DNA of 48,252 nt from Sulfitobacter sp. OXR-159 (GTDB taxonomy: Bacteria; Pseudomonadota; Alphaproteobacteria; Rhodobacterales; Rhodobacteraceae), in contig NZ_CP139713.1 in assembly GCF_034377145.1 (NCBI RefSeq), forward strand, positions 1 to 48,252, written 5' to 3'. Made by a program: the position numbers and the translations under genes. The notes under the pieces were generated by a model that was not told the DNA's origin, did no database searches, and saw only the letters and a program-made list of their open reading frames with translations. Positions 42,169 to 48,252 of this stretch are shown one piece after another (the stretch's first letter is position 1; each line of letters starts with the position of its first letter).

Positions 42169-42717
42169 TTACCGTCGATAGAACACGCACGCATCGACAC
42201 CCGTGGTTGTCGTGGTCCAGGAAGCCCCGAGGACAGCGCATGTGGACGCGTTGCTGGCCAAGAAACGAGGAAGCGTCACCGTCAGCACCAGGGCCAAAAC
42301 CAATGCACCCAGCCCAAACCAAGGCAGGCGGCTTTTGAGGCGATCTGCTTTCTGTTCCCGTTCGAACACCGCTCGATAGGCTGTGGACCTGTCATCTTCC
42401 GATTTGGCCAAGGCCCCGATGGTCTTGTCCGTCTGGACGCCAAGGCGTCTGACAATCTCTGTCATTGCGTCTGCGGTTGCGCCCAGATGGCTGTCGAAGG
42501 TCTGGCCCAGAAGATCCCCGTATTTTTTCGGATTGGTTTGGTCCCGTGCGGCGAAGGCTGCGATCCGCGCTTCTGTCGTGATCTTTATCTGCTTGTCCGC
42601 CACGGCGGTCAGATCGTCGATCCTGTCGGACATGCTGGCGACAGCCGTGGCCATGAGATCGAGCGTTTCGCGCAGATCATCGTCGGAGAGGGCAGGGAGG
42701 TCGGGTTGGTCTGGCAT
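42169..42717 (-). CDS. DUF6118-like membrane protein of the mobilisation cluster
   Basis: A 182-residue protein. A helical, charged N-terminal two thirds (LRETLDLMATAVASMSDRID) is followed by one membrane segment (WFGLGALVLALVLTVTLP, about residues 133-153) and a short Cys-containing tail. Proteins of this type lie beside traG/virD4 in many Rhodobacterales plasmids (DUF6118, from memory). It starts 18 bp after the virD4 stop. Function unknown; an accessory of coupling or transfer is possible. Confidence 0.7.
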   Translation of the reverse strand: MPDQPDLPALSDDDLRETLDLMATAVASMSDRIDDLTAVADKQIKITTEARIAAFAARDQTNPKKYGDLLGQTFDSHLGATADAMTEIVRRLGVQTDKTIGALAKSEDDRSTAYRAVFEREQKADRLKSRLPWFGLGALVLALVLTVTLPRFLASNASTCAVLGASWTTTTTGVDACVFYRR

Positions 42718-42735
42718 CGGGAGGCGTCCTTCGGA

Positions 42736-44409
42736 TTACTGGTCCTGCGGGACAAACAGTCCCTTGAACTCGGGATCGGCGTAATAGCGCAGCTTCTGCG
42801 CCACGGCGGTGGCTTGACCCTGCACGCGCAGGAGCTGGTTTTCCGGGCGGAGCTGCATGATTTCATCTGGGGTGAGCAGATCGCGGCCCGTGAGGTTGTT
42901 GCTGAAGCTGGGGCCGTCACCGGGTTTGAAGCTGTCAGTTTGGAACCCGGCAGTTTCCTGGCCGATCATCTGGCTCAGCCACTTCGCGGTTTCAAAATCA
43001 TTCACCCCGAAGACCTGTTGCACCCCGGCATTGGCAATGAACGTCCCCGCGCGCTCGCCGTAGAGGTCCTTGAGCTGGCTCATGTCCTGCAGGATCGGCC
43101 AGAGTTGCAACCCATAGCCCGCCATCAGCCCCATGGCGCGCTCCACGGCCTCCAGACGGCCCAGAGCGGCAAACTCGTCCAGCAGGAACAGCGTGGGCGT
43201 CTTGAGGCGCTGTGTGCTCCCCTGAGCGCCTGCGGGGCCGCTCTGGGGCCTCACGGACGCCTCAGCGTCCCGTGCAATGTCCTGAAGGGCCTGAGACACC
43301 AGAAGGCGCAGCCAGCGGCTGTAGGCGTCCATCCGGTTCGGGGGCAGCACCAGAAACACCGAAGCGATCCGGTGGCGCAGATCGGAGAAATGGAAATCCG
43401 ACCGCGACAGCACTTTGGCAATGCGCGGGCTGTCCAAAAAATGGGTGTGGCGCTGTGCATTCGACAGCACCGAGGCGGCTTCGCGATCCGCTTTGCCCAG
43501 AAACCGGTTGGCGGCGCGGGCAATCAGCCCGCCCGCCGCATCGCTGTCCTGCATCAGCTCCAGCAGCGCCCGCAGCTTTTCCGGGGGCAGGGTGAGATAT
43601 TCCCGGACGGTGGCAAGTGTGCGGCGGTCACGGTCCTCGTGGCAGACGCAGAACATGATCAGCCCGCCGAGGATGGCCTTGGCCTCCTCGTTCCAATGCG
43701 CTTCCGTGACCTGTCCCGGCGGGTCCATGACCAGCGCCTCTGTCAGGGAAGCGGCATCCTCGCCCAGATCAAGGCTGTCCGGTCTCAGCCGGTCGAGCGG
43801 ATTGTAGGCGGCAGAGGGCATCCCGGAGACCTCAAACGGATCGAGGACGTGGACCGTTCCGAACCGCCGCCGGGCTTCCCCGGCGATCCGGGCATTCTCG
43901 CCCTTTGGGTCGATGACCAGGACCGAGCGTTCCGCCGCCAACAGGTTCGGGATGACGGTGCCGACGCCTTTCCCGGCTCGTGTCGGCGCAAGCGTGATCA
44001 GATGGGCCGGGCCGTCATAGCGCAGCAGCCGTCCGGTGTGCGGGTTGCGCCCGATCAGAAGGCCGTCTTCCCGCTGGAGTTTCTTCAGCTCCTTGCGGTT
44101 GGCGAAGCGGGCGGAGCCGTGGCTGTCGCCGGTCAGCCCGAAGAAGGCGTCCGCGCCAGAGGCCATGCGCCAATACTGGAACCCGAAGACAGCACCGACA
44201 AAAATGAACGGGCCGAAGACCAGCCACTGCCACGCGCTTTCGCCGGGCGGCTGTTCAAAGAAGGCAAAGATGAACGGTGTGGCCACGAGCGCCCCGATCA
44301 TCGCGCCGAACAGGACAGCGCCGATCATCCAGCCCAATAGGATGGGCGTGAAGATCAATCGACCGAAGAACCGGAACAGCCCTCCGAAGACGAGCATCAC
44401 GCCCCGCAT
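42736..44409 (-). CDS. type IV coupling protein VirD4/TraG
   Basis: A 557-residue coupling protein. Three N-terminal membrane segments (about 5-25, 28-50, 62-80) are followed by Walker A LAPTRAGKGVGTVIPN near residue 140, Walker B LFLLDEFAALGRLE and a TraG-like C-terminal domain. It links the relaxase-DNA complex to a type IV secretion channel. No channel genes (virB) are present in the window, so conjugation needs them elsewhere. Overlaps traD by one base. Confidence 0.93.
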   Translation of the reverse strand: MRGVMLVFGGLFRFFGRLIFTPILLGWMIGAVLFGAMIGALVATPFIFAFFEQPPGESAWQWLVFGPFIFVGAVFGFQYWRMASGADAFFGLTGDSHGSARFANRKELKKLQREDGLLIGRNPHTGRLLRYDGPAHLITLAPTRAGKGVGTVIPNLLAAERSVLVIDPKGENARIAGEARRRFGTVHVLDPFEVSGMPSAAYNPLDRLRPDSLDLGEDAASLTEALVMDPPGQVTEAHWNEEAKAILGGLIMFCVCHEDRDRRTLATVREYLTLPPEKLRALLELMQDSDAAGGLIARAANRFLGKADREAASVLSNAQRHTHFLDSPRIAKVLSRSDFHFSDLRHRIASVFLVLPPNRMDAYSRWLRLLVSQALQDIARDAEASVRPQSGPAGAQGSTQRLKTPTLFLLDEFAALGRLEAVERAMGLMAGYGLQLWPILQDMSQLKDLYGERAGTFIANAGVQQVFGVNDFETAKWLSQMIGQETAGFQTDSFKPGDGPSFSNNLTGRDLLTPDEIMQLRPENQLLRVQGQATAVAQKLRYYADPEFKGLFVPQDQ

Positions 44410-44696
44410 CAGGACGGCGTTTCCGGATCAGAGCTGGACGAGGCAGGGGAGGGCGTCCCCCAGTCAGCGAAGGCCTTGCGATCCTGTTCGCGGGGCAGGT
44501 TGCGGATCAGCCGGTCGAGCATCGCGGCGGCCCCGGAATCCCGTTCCGCCAGATCGAGGAGCGCACCGCCCAGGATCACCTTGCGCCGGGTATCCAACTT
44601 GCGCTGTCTGGTGGCTTCCCGGTTCTTCAGTGCCTGAAGACGTGCCTTGGCCTGGGCATATCGTTTCTCGGCCCGTTCGAGTTCGGTATCTGCCAA
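44409..44696 (-). CDS. traD: conjugal transfer protein TraD (small, MobC-like)
   Basis: A 95-residue basic protein with a helical N-terminus (ELERAEKRYAQAKARLQALK) and the TraD signature RKLDTRRKVILGGALLDLA. The start is read as TTG at 44696, with GGAG seven bases upstream, since the longer frame to 44993 runs through the oriT region. TraD/MobC proteins help the relaxase at oriT. It overlaps virD4 by TGATG. Confidence 0.8.
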   Translation of the reverse strand: MADTELERAEKRYAQAKARLQALKNREATRQRKLDTRRKVILGGALLDLAERDSGAAAMLDRLIRNLPREQDRKAFADWGTPSPASSSSDPETPS

Positions 44697-44779
44697 TGTG
44701 CGTCTCCATCTTTGAAAAGAGCAGGTGGACAGGTTGGTCTTGTCAGATCGAGCGATAGCGCTTACCCGTAGGCCTGTAA

Positions 44780-44835
44780 AGGACAAGGGCGCACTTATGC
44801 AAACTCTCCACCTGCGGTTCCGAGATTTGCGTGCG
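44780..44835. other. probable origin of transfer (oriT)
   Basis: AAGGGCGCACTTA (44785-44797), in reverse TAAGTGCGCCCTT, is the nick-region core of RSF1010/pTi-type (MobQ) plasmids. GCAAACTCTC (44799-44808) and CGAGATTTGC (44821-44830) form an imperfect inverted repeat on its upstream side, as in known MobQ origins. It lies between divergent traD and the MobQ relaxase, the expected position. Confidence 0.75.
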
Positions 44836-44889
44836 ATCTCTCTGGGGCCACGCCCCGACCGATGGTCATCCCCTTCGATCCGTGCCGTA

Positions 44890-45338
44890 TCGACATGGAA
44901 GGGCGCGCTGCCCCTTCCAAACCATCCCAGCCCAACCTTGGCGGTTGGATCGCCCCCCGCAAGGTCGCGCCAGCGTCTCGCCCGATGCCCCACGGTGGGG
45001 GCCGGTCTGGCGCTGGCGTCTCCCTTGCAGGGGGCGTGGATCGTCGGACCTTCCGGTGCCGATCCACGCCGGGTTTGCCCTCGGCAAACCGCCAGTGATC
45101 TGCCCCCATATCCCGCCCCCCATGAGGCTGGGGATCTGGGGGCAGATCACTGGCAAGCCCGCGCCTCAGAGAGCCGGAGGCTCGCTTCGGGCGGGCTGTC
45201 TTTTCCCCATGGACCACGCCGGTTCCGGGCGCGGTCTTGCGGAGAAAAGACGGCTGACCCGACGGCCCATGTCGGGGCATTGGCCGGTGTCAGCCGCGGC
45301 GCTCGGGCTTGTCCGCATCACTGGCGAGGGGAGGGCGC
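44890..45338. other. hairpin-rich leader between oriT and the relaxase
   Basis: No gene is supported here, although open frames cross it. It contains successive perfect or near-perfect inverted repeats: TGGAAGGG/CCCCTTCCA near 44896, CCCCAC/GTGGGG near 44990, GGCGTGGATCG with its complement (45033-45043/45060-45070), GGTTTGCC/GGCAAACC (45072-45079/45083-45090), and a 24-bp stem beginning GCCAGTGATCTGCCCCCA (45091) and ending at 45154. Confidence 0.75.
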
Positions 45339-46685
45339 ATGGCCAGCTACCACCTCTCCGTGAAGACGATCAAACGCAGCGCCGGGCGCTCCGCCACGGC
45401 GGCGGCAGCCTACCGTGTCGGAGAGCGCATCGAGTGTCAGCGCGAAGGCCGTGTCCACGATTACACCCGCAAGCAGGGCATCGAGGAGACCTTCATCCTG
45501 GCACCGAAGGACGCGCCGGACTGGGCCTCGGACCGGTCCCGCCTCTGGAACGAGGTCGAGGCCAGCGAGACCCGCCGCAACTCCGTCACCGCCCGCGAGT
45601 GGGAGCTGGCCCTGCCGTCCGAGATCAGCGCCGAGGACCGCTCTCAGATTACCCGCGACTTCGCCCAAGAGCTGGTGAGCCGCTACGGCGTGGCCGTCGA
45701 TGTGGCGATCCATGCGCCGCACCGCGAAGGCGATCAGCGCAACCACCATGCTCACGTCCTGACCTCCACCCGCAAGCTCGAAGCCGGGGGCTTCACCACC
45801 AAAACCCGCGTGCTCGATTCCGCGAAGACCGGCGGCGTCGAGATCGAGCAGATGCGCGGCCTTTGGGCCGAGTTGCAGAACCGCGCGCTGGAGCGTGTCG
45901 GGGAAGTTGAGCGCGTCGATCACCGGTCGCTTGAGAAGCAGCGCGAGGCCGCGCTGAATCGAGGCGACAAGCTGACGGCCGAGGAGCTGGACCGCGACCC
46001 CGAGCTGAAGCTGGGGCCAGCGGCCAATTCCATGGAGCGGCGCGCCAAGGTGATGGCCGAGCGTCAGGGCCGGGAATACGTCCCCGTCACCGAGCGCGGG
46101 GCCGTGGTCCATGCCGCCCGCCAGGCCCGCGCCGCCTTCCGCGAAATGCGTGAGCGGCTGGATATCGCGCGGGAGACCTACGGCATCGAGCGCGAGGCGG
46201 GGCAGGGCCGCGTCTCTGCCGGTCTGGCGGCCCTGAGGGCCGCGACCGCGAAAGACCGCGACGGGCGCACGTCAGATGATATCCGGGAGCGGTTGTCGCA
46301 GGTTGTGGGCCGGTCCCGGGACCAGGACGACACGCCGAAGCCGGAAGGTCGCAATTACGCGCGCGAGCGGCTGAAGGAGATCATGGAGAAGGACGCCGGG
46401 CGCGACGGCCAGGCTGCGGTTCACAAGCTGGACGGGTACAGCGAAAATGACCTCGGCGAGGAGGCCGCGAGACCGTCGCGGACCCCGGCCCAGCGTCAAA
46501 GGCAGGGCCGTTCCGAGGACATCGAGCGCGAGCATCGCAAGCCGTCCGTCAATGAACGGCTAAAGGACGTTTTGAACAAGCCGCGCGAGCGGCTGGAACC
46601 GGACAACGACCGCGAGCAGGAGCGCGATGATGACGAAAACGAAAACACGCGGGACAGGGATCGTGGCGAAGGCCACAGCCTGTGA
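45339..46685 (+). CDS. MobQ-family relaxase (MobA/TraA N-terminal type)
   Basis: A 448-residue relaxase. The start MASYHLSVKTIKRSAGRSA includes the nick-attacking Tyr region; AAAAYRVGERI follows, and the metal-binding three-His motif is NHHAHVLTSTR near residue 143. The C-terminal half is highly charged (R, E, D) and helical, without a helicase or primase domain. GAGGGGAGGGCGC precedes the ATG at 45339. It nicks oriT on the left and stays covalently bound to the transferred strand. Confidence 0.93.
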   Translation: MASYHLSVKTIKRSAGRSATAAAAYRVGERIECQREGRVHDYTRKQGIEETFILAPKDAPDWASDRSRLWNEVEASETRRNSVTAREWELALPSEISAEDRSQITRDFAQELVSRYGVAVDVAIHAPHREGDQRNHHAHVLTSTRKLEAGGFTTKTRVLDSAKTGGVEIEQMRGLWAELQNRALERVGEVERVDHRSLEKQREAALNRGDKLTAEELDRDPELKLGPAANSMERRAKVMAERQGREYVPVTERGAVVHAARQARAAFREMRERLDIARETYGIEREAGQGRVSAGLAALRAATAKDRDGRTSDDIRERLSQVVGRSRDQDDTPKPEGRNYARERLKEIMEKDAGRDGQAAVHKLDGYSENDLGEEAARPSRTPAQRQRQGRSEDIEREHRKPSVNERLKDVLNKPRERLEPDNDREQERDDDENENTRDRDRGEGHSL

Positions 46686-46720
46686 CGCGATATGACAGGA
46701 CAAACAGAGGAGACCGAAAG

Positions 46721-47002
46721 ATGGATGAAGTATTCAACGTGGGGAAAACGTTGCTGTTGGATGGGCAGCCCATGTCCTTGGTGACGCCCGCAGGCGTCGA
46801 GGCCTGGATCGACCAAGGGATCAAGTACAGCTATCGCTACGACCAGGTGCGCGATCCGCTCGACGGCCAGATGAAGTACCGCTGCATCTATGAGAAAGAT
46901 GGGGCGGATGTGCCGTTTGTGCTGGTCAACAGTCCAAGCAGCGGCGACGGGCGGGTGATCCTGTTTGACGAGCTTCCGGATCAGATTGATCGAGATTTTT
47001 AG
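46721..47002 (+). CDS. small conserved-looking protein after the relaxase
   Basis: A 93-residue protein (MDEVFNVGKTLLLDGQPMSL) with an AGGAGA ribosome site 8 bp before the ATG. It starts 35 bp after the relaxase and probably is in its operon. No domain recognised; it looks soluble and acidic. It could be an accessory of mobilisation. Confidence 0.65.
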   Translation: MDEVFNVGKTLLLDGQPMSLVTPAGVEAWIDQGIKYSYRYDQVRDPLDGQMKYRCIYEKDGADVPFVLVNSPSSGDGRVILFDELPDQIDRDF

Positions 47003-47473
47003 GTAGACCTGCAGTCTTTTGCTTGATAGGGGTAGGGCGCATAAAGCCCGCGGAATCGAATTGGACCCGATCAGCGAACGAACCATCTTGGCCCGCGGCG
47101 TGCGAAAAGCTGCAACTTGAGGCCTGACACACGACCGCAATCAATCTTGTCCAGACAGATCAGAAAATCCTTGCAAAACCGGGGGCATCCACACACTACC
47201 CCTGCAACTCGCGTAAGGTAATTGTTGTCGGGACCATCACACGACGCCAGATCATCGGACTGATCCCCAAAAGCCGAACCTTCAGCTGAACAATATTACA
47301 GACAGTGTCCATATCCTGAACGTGCCATCAATAGCCGCACGCGGCACCGGCCCCGCACTTTGCTGTACTCTCTATGAATACCGCAGCATCGCCATCGCCG
47401 AGACCCAGGCGCAGATTGCTGCCGTCGAGGAAAAGATTGCTGCCAGCGCGACCGATCAAGCCTCGCAACCAGA
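47003..47473. other. non-coding or degenerate region
   Basis: About 470 bp without a convincing gene. A plus-strand frame from 47322 contains a helical segment (ETQAQIAAVEEKIAAS) that could be a scrap of a broken gene, but it lacks a ribosome site and runs into the end of the carbonic anhydrase gene. The boundary of the plasmid mobilisation block probably lies here. Confidence 0.5.
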
Positions 47474-48043
47474 TCAAAGACCTTTCAAGGTGGTGATGCC
47501 GACGGGCAGGGTGGCGGATTGGAGCCCCCCAGCAAAGCGGCGCCAGCGGAGACGATAAAGTTCCGCAGCTTTTTCCAAATCAGCCACACCATCTGCATCG
47601 ATCTTACGAACCGCGCGGCCAGGGCTTCCAACGACCAGAGTGTTGTCGGGGATCTCTTTGCCTTCGGTGACCAGCGCGCCTGCGCCAATTAGGCAGTTTT
47701 TGCCAATCTTGGCACCATTGAGGATGGTCGCGCCCATGCCTATCAACGTGCCGTCACCGATGGTGCAGCCGTGGATCATCGCGCGATGCCCGATGGTGCA
47801 GTTGACACCAATATGGATGGGGAAGCCGGGATCGACATGCAGCACGCAGTTGTCCTGAACATTCGACCCTGTGCCCAAATAGATAGTGGCATCGTCGGCG
47901 CGCAGGATGGCACCAAACCAGATGCTAACGTCGGCCTCGATCTGCACATCGCCGATTAGCACAGCCGTGGGCGCGACGAAGGCTTCGCCCGTGGTGGGGC
48001 CACGCGGGCCGATGTTGTCCAAAGTGAATAAATGTGTGGTCAT
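47474..48043 (-). CDS. gamma-class carbonic anhydrase-like hexapeptide-repeat protein
   Basis: A 189-residue left-handed beta-helix protein. Zinc ligand positions are visible as His in CVLHVDPG and the two His of TIGHRAMIHGCTIGDG, and the hexapeptide repeats run through the middle (IGVNCTIGHR, IGDGTLIGMG, IGKNCLIGAG). The family includes gamma carbonic anhydrases, YrdA and PaaY-type thioesterases; proof of activity is not possible here. ATG at 48043 with GGAG upstream. Confidence 0.9.
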   Translation of the reverse strand: MTTHLFTLDNIGPRGPTTGEAFVAPTAVLIGDVQIEADVSIWFGAILRADDATIYLGTGSNVQDNCVLHVDPGFPIHIGVNCTIGHRAMIHGCTIGDGTLIGMGATILNGAKIGKNCLIGAGALVTEGKEIPDNTLVVGSPGRAVRKIDADGVADLEKAAELYRLRWRRFAGGLQSATLPVGITTLKGL

Positions 48044-48252
48044 TGTTGCATCTCCTACGCTGTACCGGATCGCCCATGGACTCAAACTGAGTTTTTCTGA
48101 TGACGTTTTCGCTTTGATGACACCAAACCCAACAATTAAAGCGATCGATCAAAGTATCCCAAAGCGTCCGGGAAGAGGTACAGCAGCGCCACTCATATAG
48201 TGCCTTTCTCACGCAGATCTGTAATTTTTTTGGGGTCATAGTTAAGCATTTT
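48044..48252. other. end of window, no gene supported
   Basis: About 210 bp upstream of the carbonic anhydrase-like gene. It should hold its promoter. The open frames on both strands look like chance; no repeats or terminator were seen. Confidence 0.4.

Noticed and set aside
42487..44340. Long plus-strand open frame (617 codons) opposite virD4
   Set aside because: Shadow of the coupling protein gene, which has clear Walker motifs.
44725..45910. Plus-strand open frames across the hairpin-rich region and into the relaxase gene
   Set aside because: They run through oriT and inverted repeats and are out of frame with the relaxase; low-complexity translation.
47322..47558. Small plus-strand frame with a helical segment
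   Set aside because: No ribosome site; overlaps the 3' end of the carbonic anhydrase-like gene; at most a gene scrap.
1..48252. tRNA, rRNA or riboswitch genes
   Set aside because: I looked for tRNA-like ends and arms near integrase and intergenic regions and saw nothing that I could support by eye; a covariance-model scan would be decisive.

Overview
The window reads as part of a mosaic plasmid, or a plasmid-derived region, from an alphaproteobacterium, most likely a roseobacter or Paracoccus-like member of the Rhodobacteraceae. The evidence is two replication modules of the RPA type (replication initiator protein A, with upstream iterons), TRAP transporters, MobQ/TraD/VirD4 mobilisation genes and the general codon style. 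This taxonomic reading is an inference from family resemblance, with no search behind it. No rRNA or tRNA gene was recognised.

Layout. (1) 1-9915 is a catabolic block: a CaiB-type CoA-transferase and an AGPS-like FAD oxidase form a translationally coupled pair, divergent from a LysR regulator. Next comes a five-gene minus-strand operon of aldehyde dehydrogenase, TRAP transporter (DctP, DctQ, DctM) and GMC alcohol dehydrogenase. Together these look like uptake of a small organic substrate and stepwise alcohol to aldehyde to acid oxidation, with CoA transfer downstream. (2) 10284-18083 is a transposon graveyard with remnants of IS5, IS30, ISKra4, IS630 and two older Tn3-family ends. It also holds one intact 3.7 kb Tn3-family transposon (14118-17801) with perfect 39-bp inverted repeats and a 5-bp target duplication. 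A KfrA-like HTH protein and a DUF4160/DUF2442 pair lie among them.

(3) 18114-21629 is a minus-strand operon of amidohydrolase, Rieske protein, Rieske ferredoxin, ferredoxin reductase and NIPSNAP-like protein. It is an electron-transfer set with no terminal oxygenase in view, and an IS427-type element sits directly against the ribosome binding site of its first gene. (4) 22566-27385 is a conspicuously GC-rich glycolate oxidase cassette (glcD, glcE, glcF) with a divergent GntR regulator and a perfect operator-like dyad between them.

(5) 27276-38289 is plasmid backbone and stability: a 3'-truncated DUF262 protein, parAB plus repA and an iteron origin (replicon 1), an HUH-like protein, a zinc-ribbon protein, an AbiE toxin-antitoxin pair with a 43-bp palindrome, a tyrosine recombinase coupled to a WGR protein, an XRE regulator, YefM/YoeB, and a second parAB with a centromere-like dyad. 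(6) 38286-42013 is a second RPA replicon. Its repA is cut in two by a complete IS21-family element flanked by identical 9-bp repeats, while its iterons, a perfect DnaA box and an AT-rich stretch remain. (7) 42169-47002 is a mobilisation module: DUF6118-like protein, VirD4 coupling protein, TraD, a probable oriT, a field of hairpins, a MobQ relaxase and a small downstream gene. (8) A gamma-class carbonic anhydrase-like gene closes the window.

The simplest history is fusion of two related RPA plasmids (or capture of one by the other), inactivation of one replicase by IS21, and accumulation of catabolic cassettes carried in by mobile elements.
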